NCBI GenBank assembly: GCA_001550305.1
Contig: LRTP01000231.1
Span: 1-53,690 of the forward strand
Reading direction: 5' to 3'
From: Streptomyces diastatochromogenes
Lineage (GTDB): Bacteria > Actinomycetota > Actinomycetes > Streptomycetales > Streptomycetaceae
Length of the DNA: 53,690 nucleotides
Both the position numbers and the translations under genes were made by a program. This document shows, piece by piece, positions 34,699 through 43,528 of the stretch. The notes under the pieces are model-generated. The model searched no databases and was not told where the DNA came from. It saw only the letters and a program-made list of their open reading frames with translations. The stretch's first letter is position 1, and every line of letters begins with the position of its first letter.

Positions 34699-34826
34699 TC
34701 AGTTGTTGCTCGGGGTCAGGCGCCCCTCGAAGGTGATCTGGAAGGCGTTGAGTGGTGCCTTCCAGCGCACGGTCCACCTATTGCGGCCCTTCCCCGTCGG
34801 GTCCAGGCTCATCAGCGCCATTAGAT
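34699..34826 (-). pseudogene. IS256-type transposase C-terminal remnant
   Basis: The last 41 residues (MALMSLDPTGKGRNRWTVRW, then KAPLNAFQITFEGRL) resemble the conserved end of mutator/IS256-type transposases. It directly abuts the IS3 fragment. Confidence 0.5.
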
Positions 34827-34849
34827 GCACTTGAGGGCGGCGGCCTCGT

Positions 34850-34987
34850 TGGGCGGACCCAGCCGCGCAGTGCCTCCTTGTGGATGCCGAGGTCCTTCGC
34901 GACGTGCGCGATCGGGCGGCCAGTGGCGCGGACCTCGCGGACCGCCCGCTCACGCAGTTCATCGGGGTATTTACGGGGTGCTGGCAT
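34850..34987 (-). pseudogene. IS3 OrfA N-terminal remnant 1
   Basis: MPAPRKYPDELRERAVREVR ... HVAKDLGIHKEALRGWVR: the helix-turn-helix start of an IS3-family OrfA. It ends after about 45 codons. Confidence 0.75.
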
Positions 34988-35065
34988 GGTGCTGGTGGAT
35001 CTCCTTCTCCAGGACGTAACCCTGGCATCAGGGACTCCACAAATCTCAGTTCAGCTCACCGCAGC

Positions 35066-35444
35066 CTGCCCGGTATGGGCCCCAGGCTCGGCGCCGAGTT
35101 CATCGCCGCGACCGGCGGCGAGATGGACGCCTTCGGCACCGCTGACCGGCTGGCCAGCTTCGCCGGCCTGGCCCCAGACCCCGTGACTCCGGCCGCGTCA
35201 GCGGCAATCTGCACCGGCCTCGGCGCTACCACCGAGGGCTACTGCGAGCCATGCACCTGTCGGCCATGGTCAGCCTGAAGTGTTGCCCCGCGTCCAAGGC
35301 CTACTACGACCGCAAGCGCAACGAGGGCAAGAGTCACAAACAGGCCCTGCTGGCCCTCGCCAGCCGCCGCGTCAACGTCCTGTGGCAATGATCCGTGACG
35401 AAGAGTGCTACCTGCCTGCACAACCCGCTGCCGCAGCGGCTTGA
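35066..35444 (+). pseudogene. IS110-type transposase C-terminal remnant, two frameshifts
   Basis: Begins LPGMGPRLGAEFIAATGG (the transposase_20 domain), shifts frame near 35180, continues GRVSGNLHRPRRYHRGLLRA and KAYYDRKRNEGKSHKQALLA, and shifts again at 35383-35386 to AMIRDEECYLPAQPA. The N-terminal DEDD domain is missing. Confidence 0.8.
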
Positions 35445-35456
35445 CAACAGGATTGG

Positions 35457-35715
35457 CAAGCTCCATGACCAGTTCCTTGTTGTCCCGCTTGAGCTGAGCG
35501 TTCTCCCGCCGCAGCCGCTCCAGCTCGTCGCTCTCACCGGCCGGCGTGGTCCCGGCCCGGCGGGCACGGGACACCCAGCTGGCCAGGGTGGTCTCGTTGA
35601 TGCCCAGGTCCTTCGCGACCTCGGCGATCGGCTTGCCGGTCCCCGTCACGATCCGTACAGCCCCCTCACGGAACTCCGGATCGAACTTCCGTCGCTTCTC
35701 CGCCGTGACTCCCAA
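35457..35715 (-). pseudogene. IS3 OrfA N-terminal remnant 2
   Basis: MGVTAEKRRKFDPEFREGAV ... DLGINETTLASWVSRARRAG, then the leucine-zipper helix DELERLRRENAQLKRDNKEL; truncated about 10 residues before the normal OrfA end. Not the same IS3 as remnant 1. Confidence 0.75.
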
Positions 35716-35719
35716 CTTC

Positions 35720-36142
35720 CCCTGCAGTCACGGTCTTCACGCTACGAGGGGAGGGACAAGGCCGCCGCCCCGAACAACGGCCGGTGATGGAGTTCGAGCT
35801 GCTCGGCCTCCCCAGAGCCGAGCCTGCTGTGACCGACGGAGCCATGCCCCTGTATGGCATCCAAGATCCCAGGTACGCGGGTGCATCGTTGGCGTCCGAC
35901 GTCGTCACTCGTTCGAGTTGCATGTTCACAGAGCGATAGATAGCGTTACGGACAGTAATAGGCCTGTCGCGTGGCATGGGCACCTAGATGCCATGCGACT
36001 CCACGCTCGATTCGGTTCACCGGTGGTGCAGCCTCGGTGTGCGCACGATTCATGTCCGCGCCGGCGAGTGGAAGTCTCATCGAGGCGGCGCTCCTTCTGG
36101 ACTCTCCACGACTCCGGACCCAGGAATTCAAGGAGATCCGCC
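35720..36142. other. Intergenic, 423 bases
   Basis: No gene recognised. It contains the leader of the epoxide hydrolase, with AAGGAG seven bases before ATG 36143. Confidence 0.5.
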
Positions 36143-37468
36143 ATGCCCGATTTTCTCCGTTCGTATTCCCGTCGGAAGTTCATCTCTACTTCGGCGACGG
36201 TCGCGACCGTGGCGGCGACAGGGGCTTTCGGTCTGCGATCCTGGGAGGAATACGGAAAGCCAGTGTCGGCAAGTGAGAGGCAAAGCATCCGCCCGTTCCG
36301 CGTGCACATTCCGGAGCATGATCTGACTGATCTGCGTCGACGCATCAAGGCGACACGATGGCCCGACCGGGAAACCGTCCGCGATCAGTCCCAGGGTGTC
36401 CAGCAGGCCACGATGAAGGAACTCACCCACTACTGGGGAACGACATACAACTGGCGGAACATCGAGAAGACACTCAACTCTCTGCCGATGTACATAACAG
36501 AGATCGACGGACTCGACATACAGTTCATCCATGTCCGCTCCCGCCACGCGGATGCCTTGCCGATCATCTTGACCCATGGCTGGCCCGGCTCCATTCTGGA
36601 ATTCTTGAAGGTCATCGGACCGCTCAGCAACCCCACGGCCCACGGGGGCCGCGCCGAGGACGCCTTTCACCTCGTCATACCGTCGATGCCGGGCTATGGC
36701 TTCTCGGAACGGCCGACGACCACCGGGTGGAACCCCGACCGTATCGCGCGCGCCTGGGCCGTTCTGATGGAGCGTCTGGGATACGAGCACTACGTTTCCC
36801 AAGGCGGGGACTGGGGTGCTGTGATTTCGGACAAGATGGCCGTACAGAAACCCCGCGGGCTGCTCGGAATCCACGTCAACTTCCCGGCCACCGTGCCGCC
36901 GGACATCGCGAAGAAGCTCGCCTGCGGTGACCCCGTACCCGCCGGTCTCGGCCCCGACGAGAAGGCCGCCTACAACCAGCTGGCCGCCTTCTACAAGACT
37001 GGATCCGGTTACTCGGCCATGATGGCCACCCGTCCGCAGACCGAGGGATACGGAGTGACGGACTCACCCGCCGGATTGGCCGCCTGGATGTACGACAAGT
37101 TCGCGGCCTGGACCTACAGCGGCGGCCACCCCGAGCGCGTACTCACCAAGGATGAGATGCTCAACGACATCACACTTTACTGGGTGACGAACACCGCGGT
37201 CTCCTCGTCACGTCTTTACTGGGAGAACAACGCCAACAACTTCAACGCCGTGTCCGTGTCCATCCCGGCCGCCATCACGGTGTTCCCCGGCGAGATCTAC
37301 CAGGCCCCGCGCAGCTGGGCGTCACGCGCGTACCACGACCTCGTCTACTACCACAAGACCCGTAGCGGCGGCCACTTTGCGGCCTGGGAGGTGCCGGGCA
37401 TCTTCACGGACGAACTCCGGGCCGCATTCTCGTCACTGCGCAACTCCCAGAAGAAAGCAGGAAAGTAG
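36143..37468 (+). CDS. Secreted epoxide hydrolase (alpha/beta hydrolase, EHN domain)
   Basis: A 441-residue protein. The Tat-type leader (SRRKFISTSATVATVAATGA) indicates export in folded form. The EHN N-terminal domain (RPFRVHIPEHDLTDLRRRIK) precedes the hydrolase fold: oxyanion HGWPGS (145-150), nucleophile Asp223 in GGDWGA, catalytic His in RSGGHFAAWE near the end and a lid Tyr region. It opens epoxides to diols. Microsomal-type family, about 400 residues plus leader. Alone, with the GNAT-AAA+ gene 236 bases downstream. Confidence 0.93.
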   Translation: MPDFLRSYSRRKFISTSATVATVAATGAFGLRSWEEYGKPVSASERQSIRPFRVHIPEHDLTDLRRRIKATRWPDRETVRDQSQGVQQATMKELTHYWGTTYNWRNIEKTLNSLPMYITEIDGLDIQFIHVRSRHADALPIILTHGWPGSILEFLKVIGPLSNPTAHGGRAEDAFHLVIPSMPGYGFSERPTTTGWNPDRIARAWAVLMERLGYEHYVSQGGDWGAVISDKMAVQKPRGLLGIHVNFPATVPPDIAKKLACGDPVPAGLGPDEKAAYNQLAAFYKTGSGYSAMMATRPQTEGYGVTDSPAGLAAWMYDKFAAWTYSGGHPERVLTKDEMLNDITLYWVTNTAVSSSRLYWENNANNFNAVSVSIPAAITVFPGEIYQAPRSWASRAYHDLVYYHKTRSGGHFAAWEVPGIFTDELRAAFSSLRNSQKKAGK

Positions 37469-37704
37469 GCTGCCGACAGAAGTCGCCTTTCGATACAGGG
37501 AGCTGTCGATTAATTACTGAGGTCTTCCAGCGTCGCCGCTCCAGAGTGAGGACCGCTGCTGCCATCGGGACTTCCCCCATGCCGGACCGTACGACGCGCA
37601 CATGGGTGGCACGCACGCGGAGAATGAAGCAGGGATCCGTTGCCAGGAGCACCACGCCCTCTGCCCTGCGGAGCGGCGGTGGCCCCTTCGCGAAGGTGGT
37701 GGCG

Positions 37705-38985
37705 ATGCCGACGTGGCGATTGCGGGACTTCCACGACGACGACCTGGACCGCGCCATCCAGATCTGGGACCAGAACCAGCAGGCGGACGAGGCACCTGCC
37801 GTCTTCCCCGTATCGGAGGTCGTGACCGCAGCCAGGGCCGGAGGACCGGCCGTGGTGGCGGTGGTCTGCGACGAAGTGGTGGGCGTCGCCGTGGCGCAGG
37901 CCTACGGCGAGCGGGGCTGGATCACCGTGGTGGCTCTGGCCGGGATGTGGCGCCACCGCGGCATCGGGAGCTCCTTGATCGCCGAGCTTGAGCGGCGCCT
38001 GCGGTCACAGGGAGTCCGCCGGATCGGCGCGCTCCTCACACCGGGGGCGACGGGAACCACAGCCTTGGAGAACTCCGGCTACCGCTCCCGGGGCGGGCTC
38101 GTCTTCTACGAGAAGGTCGAGCACCTCGGCGCGAGCGACGCCGGCCTCCTCGCGGAACTCGGGGGAAGGATGCTTCCGGGGGGTCTGTGGAACAGCCTCG
38201 CCGGAATGGAACGGGAGAAAGAGGCCATCGAGCGGCGGATCGTGCTGCCGCTGGCCCAGCCCGTGCTGGCCGAGCAGTACGGAGTGAGGCCGCCGAAGGC
38301 GGTCATCCTCTTCGGGCCGCCGGGGACCGGCAAGACCAGCTTCGCCCAAGCAGTCGCCTCGCGGCTGCAGTGGCCCTTCGTGGAGCTCTTCCCCTCCCGG
38401 CTTGCATCGTCCCATGAGGGAGGACTGGCGACCTCTCTGCGGGAGGCGTTCACCGAGCTGGCCGAGCTGGAGACGGTGGTGCTCTTCATCGACGAGGTCG
38501 AGGAGATCGCCTCGGTCCGGTCCGGTACGGCTGTCGACCCCAGTCACGGAGTCACCAACGAACTGCTCAAGCTGATCCCCGGCTTCCGCGGCCACGACGA
38601 CCGCCTCCTGATCTGCGCCACGAACTCCGTCCGCTCCCTCGATCCGGCGTTCCTTCGGCCCGGCCGCTTCGACTACGTCATCCCCGTCGGCCCGCCGGAT
38701 CCTCAGGCCCGTTCGGCGATCTGGCGACGCTATCTCGGGCCCGCCGCCACCCATGTCGACCTGCACCGTTTGGTGGAGGCGAGCGCAATGTTCACGCCGG
38801 CCGATATCGAGTTCGCCGCTCGCAAGGGTGCCGCGACCGCCTTCGAACGCGAAGTCGCCCAGGGGAAAGGCATCCCGATCGGCACGGAGGACTACCTGCA
38901 GGCCATCGCCCAGACCCGTCCCACACTCACTGACCAGGCACTGAAGGACTTCGCCGAGGACACCGAGGAGTACGTGCGTATGTGA
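37705..38985 (+). CDS. GNAT acetyltransferase-AAA+ ATPase fusion
   Basis: A 426-residue protein from ATG 37705; an open frame from 37546 adds 53 low-complexity residues without a good start site. Residues 1-140 form a GNAT fold (WRLRDFHDDDLDRAIQIW, acetyl-CoA loop RHRGIGSSL at 83-91). Residues 165-426 are an AAA+ domain of the FtsH/Cdc48 clade: Walker A GPPGTGKT (204-211), Walker B VVLFIDE (258-264), sensor 1 CATNS (304-308) and Arg-finger region LRPGRFD (317-323). All key residues of both domains look intact. No protease or second ATPase domain follows. A terminator hairpin closes the gene. Function unknown. Confidence 0.9.
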   Translation: MPTWRLRDFHDDDLDRAIQIWDQNQQADEAPAVFPVSEVVTAARAGGPAVVAVVCDEVVGVAVAQAYGERGWITVVALAGMWRHRGIGSSLIAELERRLRSQGVRRIGALLTPGATGTTALENSGYRSRGGLVFYEKVEHLGASDAGLLAELGGRMLPGGLWNSLAGMEREKEAIERRIVLPLAQPVLAEQYGVRPPKAVILFGPPGTGKTSFAQAVASRLQWPFVELFPSRLASSHEGGLATSLREAFTELAELETVVLFIDEVEEIASVRSGTAVDPSHGVTNELLKLIPGFRGHDDRLLICATNSVRSLDPAFLRPGRFDYVIPVGPPDPQARSAIWRRYLGPAATHVDLHRLVEASAMFTPADIEFAARKGAATAFEREVAQGKGIPIGTEDYLQAIAQTRPTLTDQALKDFAEDTEEYVRM

Positions 38986-38994
38986 CATCGAGGG

Positions 38995-39018
38995 GCCCTC
39001 CACTCGCGGGTGGAGGGC
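38995..39018 (+). terminator. Hairpin after the GNAT-AAA+ gene
   Basis: GCCCTCCAC / GTGGAGGGC with a 6-base loop, 10 bases after the stop; a second TCGGCCC/GGGCCGA stem follows at 39023-39038. Confidence 0.65.
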
Positions 39019-39139
39019 TGATTCGGCCCCTGGGCCGATTCGCGCGATACCGCACCCGTGCTGGAGTAACTCCTGTGACTGCCACCTTGCCGCGTGTCCT
39101 GCCCAGCCCGGACGGCAAACCGGTTCCACCGCCCGGCAC

Positions 39140-39431
39140 CGCCGAGGCTTTCTGTAGGGAAGGCCGCCCGGGTGCGGCGGGTTCGGAGGTCGGCGGCGTC
39201 CCGGCCTGCGGCCTCCTCGGCCAGGAGCGCTCGGGCGACCTCGGCCGGCTCCCAACGCTGGGCCTGCGCGGTCGGGATGACCTCGGCCATCGCCCGGCGG
39301 ATGTGAGGCAGCTTCAGGCGCCGCGTCAAGGCGATCGCCTCGTCGAACACGGCGCCGGTCGTGGCCGCGACGGCGGATGCCGGGACAGCCAGCCGGGCCC
39401 GGGCGGTTGCGGTTGCGGTGTCAGTTATCAA
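39140..39431 (-). pseudogene. IS21 IstB N-terminal remnant
   Basis: ATG 39431 and about 95 codons: the helical start of IstB (FDEAIALTRRLKLPHIRRAM, PTAQAQRWEPAEVARALLAE, AGRDAADLRTRRTRAAFP). The Walker A domain that should follow is missing. Confidence 0.7.
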
Positions 39432-39465
39432 GGGTTCCTTCTGTTCGGTTGGCTAGATTGAGCGG

Positions 39466-39942
39466 ATGTTCGAACGAGTGGGTGCTGAAGAGTCCGCGGC
39501 CTTGGAGTCGCTGGCCTGGAAGGTCCGCAACGAGCTGGCAGCCGCGGGCCTGCCCGTGCTCGCCTCGGGGATGAACCCGGTCCTGACCGGTGGCGCCGAG
39601 GTGGACATCGACGACGGTGCCGACGCGGCCGGCGGAGTGTTCGTGGCCTGGCAGGCAAACCCTCGCCTGCGGGCCTGCGCGAGTCGCGCATTCAGGCTCA
39701 AGCAACTCGATGAGCCGGTCCTGCGGCATTCCAGTGCGGTCGGAGCCGCGATGACGGAGGCGATGGCCCAGGTCTTGGCTTCGGCGGGCTTCAGCGTGGA
39801 GGACGCCCGCGACGAATACCGTCCGCAGCAGTTGCGGGTCCTTGCCGGACCGCCGTCCGGGCAACAGCCGGTGTGGCAGCTTCGCGACGACGAGCTGGCC
39901 CTGCCCGGGCGGCAGGACCCTCCCGCCGACGGTACCGAATGA
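39466..39942 (+). CDS. Hypothetical protein between istA and istB
   Basis: A 158-residue protein from ATG 39466: ESAALESLAWKVRNELAAAG, VDIDDGADAAGGVFVAWQAN, CASRAFRLKQLDEPVLRHSS, SAGFSVEDARDEYRPQQLRV. It looks like a genuine folded cytoplasmic protein with normal codon use; I recall similar Streptomyces hypotheticals but no function. It lies on the opposite strand between istA (39955) and istB (39431), which are normally adjacent, so it is either an insertion into the IS or a passenger. Confidence 0.6.
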   Translation: MFERVGAEESAALESLAWKVRNELAAAGLPVLASGMNPVLTGGAEVDIDDGADAAGGVFVAWQANPRLRACASRAFRLKQLDEPVLRHSSAVGAAMTEAMAQVLASAGFSVEDARDEYRPQQLRVLAGPPSGQQPVWQLRDDELALPGRQDPPADGTE

Positions 39943-39954
39943 GACCATCGTGGC

Positions 39955-41445
39955 TCACGGCGTCGTGAACCCGGACCAGGCAGAGGTGCCAGGTTGCAGG
40001 CTGTGGGCTTCACCGCGGCGGATCGGATCGGTCCGGTCGTGCTCACCCTGGTGGTCCAGGATCGATAGCAAGTCGCCCTCGGCGAACCGGCCGACCGTCG
40101 CCGCGGTGCCCAGCGCCCGGTCGACGTCGGCGGTCCCGTGCAGCTTCGCCAGGGCGACGGCGTCGCCCATCTTCGCCCGGATCCGGCGGACGCCGGTCGC
40201 CGCGGCCTCGACCAGCCAGGCTGTCGCCCCCGGGCCGATCGCCAGGAACTGTGCCTCGGCCGGGTTCGTCGCCCTGGGTGTGCGCTCGCCGCGCGGAGCG
40301 TCGCGGTAGTGCTCGTCGACGATCCGCGGACTGCCCGGGGCCGAGCGCGAATGGCGGGCGACCTCGGCCGCGCTGCCGGCGACCATCGCGGTCACGATCA
40401 GCTCGTCGCCGTGGAAACGGACCCAGACGCGCTCGTCGACGAGCTCGTACGGGACCGAGTAACGGACCGACTCGACCGAGATCGTGGAGTCCTTGCCGAA
40501 TCTTCTGGTCTCGCCGAACACGGCGGTGAACGGCTGCTCGGGCACCGGGTGCAGCCGTAGCCGTTCCTCGGGCAGCAGCTCGGCCGGGATCCGGCGGGTC
40601 TCGCGGTGAACCCGGCTGTTGACCTCGGTCATGAAGTCCTTGCAGGCCTACTGGAGTTCGGCGAAGTCGGCGTACTCGGTGCGCAGATTCACCGCGGTGG
40701 GGACCAGGTCCCGCTTCGCGATCCGGACCGTCGCCTCCGTCCAGCCCTTCGAGGCCGGGTCGGCCGGCACGCACGACCGCACCACCGTGCCGTAGTAACG
40801 TGCGATCGCCACCAGTTCGGGGTTGCGGACCGCGATCCGGGCCACGTGCTCGACCGTGACGGTCTTCTCGTTGTCGGTCAGGCAGTGGGTCGGAACCCCG
40901 CCCAGTGTCCGGAACGTCGCGTCCAAGCAGGCGGCGACGGTCGGCAGGGTCTTGTCGAGCACTGGGATGACCACCCGGAAGCGGGACCAGGCCAGCCACG
41001 CGCACCACACGCTGGTGCGTCTGCCGTCGATGCGAGGGCCCTCTCCCCAGTCCCACTGCAGCCACATCGCCGGCTCGGGTATCCACGGCCGGAAGACCCT
41101 GCGGTTCCCGGCCCGATAGGACTCCTTCACCGCCGCGACGGCCCGGCGGGTCGTGCGGTCGGTGCCGGTGAAGCCCATCGCGGCGATCTTCTTGTGAACA
41201 GCGTCGGCACCGACCCTGCCGCGGGACCGCTCGACCAGTTCCTCGACCTTCGGCAGGAAGTCATCAATGAGCTTCGACCGTACGGCCCGCTCGGTCGGGT
41301 CGACTCCCTGTCCGCGCAGCTGGACGTATCGGCCCACGGTGTGGTGGTCGCAGCCAGCCAGCTCGGCCGCCTTCCGGTAACTCCCGGTGAGGTCATAAGC
41401 CTCAAGAATCTCCATGATCTCCTCATCGCTCTTCACCGTGCCCAC
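39955..41445 (-). pseudogene. istA: IS21 IstA transposase interrupted by an in-frame TAG
   Basis: From ATG 41445: helix-turn-helix (GSYRKAAELAGCDHHTVGRY), then the DDE core (WLQWDWGEGPRI, THCLTDNEKTVT, DPASKGWTEATVR). TAG at 40648-40650 splits a continuous text AELQ-stop-ACKDFMTEVNSRVHRET. The second half (to 39955) carries the mu-type beta-barrel and ends normally (LQPGTSAWSGFTTP). The reading frame is otherwise perfect over 497 codons. A single CAG or GAG to TAG change is the simplest explanation. Confidence 0.88.
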
Positions 41446-41483
41446 TCTGTGTCATGAGCTTGGTGGGTCTGCGGGAGATCAGC

Positions 41484-41552
41484 TGTCCGTCACCGGGGAG
41501 ATTTCATGTCCGCCGACGGGGAGGCCAACTGACCGCCAGCGGGGAGTCTGCC
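41484..41552 (+). repeat. Three tandem 23-bp repeats at the IS21 end
   Basis: Three adjacent 23-bp units, each built on TG(T/A)CCGnCnnCGGGGAG, lie 39 bases upstream of the istA start. IS21 elements carry multiple transposase-binding repeats at their ends. I found no matching repeats at the istB side, so the other end is lost. Confidence 0.8.
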
Positions 41553-41981
41553 GTGCCCACTGACATTTCTGCAGGTCGGCAGTGTCGGCAACTCGTGCCG
41601 AGAATCACCGTCGGCAAAACGGTGCGCTCGAGAAGGGCTACCCGACGGTCAATTGACCCCTGGTGTCCGAGGTAGGCGTCTGGGGCCTCTACGGCAGATG
41701 TCGGCGGGCACCGTCGACGATGGCCGAGGCGGCGGCGATAGCCGCGGTGCTGCCCACCGGCGCCATGCCAGACCGAGAGCTCCGCCAGGTAGGCGGTGCC
41801 GTCGTCGACAGCGTCGTCGGCCGGGTGCGGCAACGTCGGCTTCGTGGGGACCGTACGCGCGCGTGATGGGCGCGCATGCGCTACTCGGTGTCCTGGTCAG
41901 GGGAGGCGAAGCCCAGACCCAACCGCTCACCGGTCGACCGGTAACCGCCCGCTCTCCCGCCGCTGTTGCCGCAGTGCCGAC
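41553..41981. other. No recognisable gene, 429 bases
   Basis: Only weak frames on either strand, with stops and no family resemblance. It separates the IS21 end from the LysR remnant and probably contains the junction of a deletion. Confidence 0.4.
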
Positions 41982-42542
41982 GGGGGCCTGCTGGAGGACC
42001 TGCTCACCGCGGCGGCCACCGAACCCGACGCCGAACCCGTCGCGGTGCGCCTGTGCGGCTGGCGCGAGCACACACGGCTGCTGCGCACCGGCGAGGCCGA
42101 CTCCGCGCTCATGTTCGCACCCTACGACCCGGACGGCATCGACGCGGACATCGTCGCCCTTGAGCCCCGCGTCGCCGCGCTGCCCGCGGACCACGCCCTC
42201 ACGCCTGCCTCCCGGGTACTGCTCGCCGACCTCGGCATCGCCGCCGAAGAAGTCGACGGACGGGCAGAGCACGACATGAACAAGCACGGCGTACACGATC
42301 TCGCGCAACTGGTCGCTCTCATCAGCCTCGGCACGACGACGACCGTGCTCCCGATATCCGTCGCTGCCAGATGCCCTCGGCCGGGGGTGACCTACGTCCC
42401 CGTCGAGGACTGTCCTCCCGCAACGCTGGTCATCGCCTGGCCGGAGCGCTCCCGCAGCCGCGGCGTGGCCGCGCTGGTACGCGCGGCGGCAGCCGTGGCC
42501 CAGTCACGGGGCATGAGCACAGCCGTCGAAGCAACGCGGTGA
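41982..42542 (+). pseudogene. LysR-family regulator, C-terminal domain only
   Basis: About 185 residues of the effector-binding domain (GLLEDLLTAAATEPDAEPVA, RLLRTGEADSALMFAPYD, HDLAQLVALISLGTTTTVLP). The helix-turn-helix half is absent and upstream codons are unrelated. Confidence 0.75.
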
Positions 42543-42703
42543 CCACCCAGACCCACGGATCAGCGGAGCACAACAGCCGAATGCGACCACCAGACCGGGG
42601 AGCGGCATGGCCAACCTGGTCTGCAAGCGTGTGTCGGCCGACCAGCAGTCGGACTCACCGCCGCACATCAACCGATGGATCCGTGCCGGTCCGGCCCGCC
42701 GGT

Positions 42704-43499
42704 TCACGGTGTGCCGGACGCCAGTCCGACCCGGTAGGCGAGGACGACCGCCTGGACGCGGTCGCGCAGGGCGAGCTTGGCCAGGATCCGCGAGACATAG
42801 GTCTTGACCGTCTCGGGGGTGATGTACAGCTGCGCCGCTATCTCCGCGTTGGACAACCCCTGGGCCATCTGCCGGAGCACCTCGAGTTCGCGGGGTGTCA
42901 ACGCGCGTACGACGTCCTGCCGGGCCGGCCGGGAGGACTCGGCGGGGCGCAGGTGCTCGGCGTAGTGGCCGATGAGGTGGCGGGTGACGGCGGGCGCGAG
43001 CAGGGCCTCGCCCCGGGCGACGGTCCGGATGCCGTTCACCAGCTCCGCGGGCGGCGCGTCCTTGAGCAGGAAGCCGCTGGCTCCGGCGCGCAGCGCGTCG
43101 TAGACATGGGCGTCGACGTTGAACGTGGTGACGACCAGTACCTTCGGTGGTTCCCCGGCGCCGGGGCCGGCCAGTTGGCGGGTCGCCTGGATGCCGTCGA
43201 GCAGCGGCATCCGGATGTCCATCACGACCACGTCGGGGCGCAGCCGCCGCCCCGTGGCGGCCCGTTCCGGCGCGGACGTGATCAGGAACTGCGCCGCGTC
43301 CGCCTGCACCCACCATGGCCGTCACATGGTGGGTGACCACGTCGTGCAGCTCCCGGGCGATCCGCGCCCGCTCGGCCGCCGTGGCCACCTCGGCAGCCAG
43401 CCGCCGCCGTTCCGCCTCTTCCCCGCGCCGCCTGCGCACACCGCTAACAACGGCCGGATCGTCGGCCCCTGACGAAACATCACGTCCCTCTTCTTCCAA
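42704..43499 (-). pseudogene. Histidine kinase-response regulator hybrid formed by deletion
   Basis: From 43499 the frame gives a HisKA_3 kinase segment (RRLAAEVATAAERARIAREL, HDVVTHHVTAM with the phospho-His). An extra G near 43320 shifts the frame; the next frame continues the kinase text VQADAAQFLITSAPERAATG and then runs directly into a NarL-type regulator from mid-receiver (RRLRPDVVVMDIRMPLLDG, phospho-Asp present) through the LuxR helix-turn-helix (LTPRELEVLRQMAQGLSNAE, ETVKTYVSRILAKLAL). The kinase ATPase domain and the first receiver strand are gone. Downstream of the CPBP gene, same strand. Confidence 0.85.
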
Positions 43500-43528
43500 T
43501 CAGCCGGTGCCCCGTGAGCCGGCCCGCC

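Noticed and set aside
32573..34777. 734-codon minus-strand frame over the decarboxylase
   Set aside because: Antisense shadow; the decarboxylase frame has all family motifs.
36143..38985. Epoxide hydrolase and GNAT-AAA+ protein as one operon with a shared function
   Set aside because: A gap of 236 bases and the export signal on the hydrolase but not on the ATPase argue against a joint function.
38995..39038. tRNA-like or attachment-site stem pair after the GNAT-AAA+ gene
   Set aside because: Two simple stems without anticodon arm, T-loop or CCA; a terminator is the better reading.
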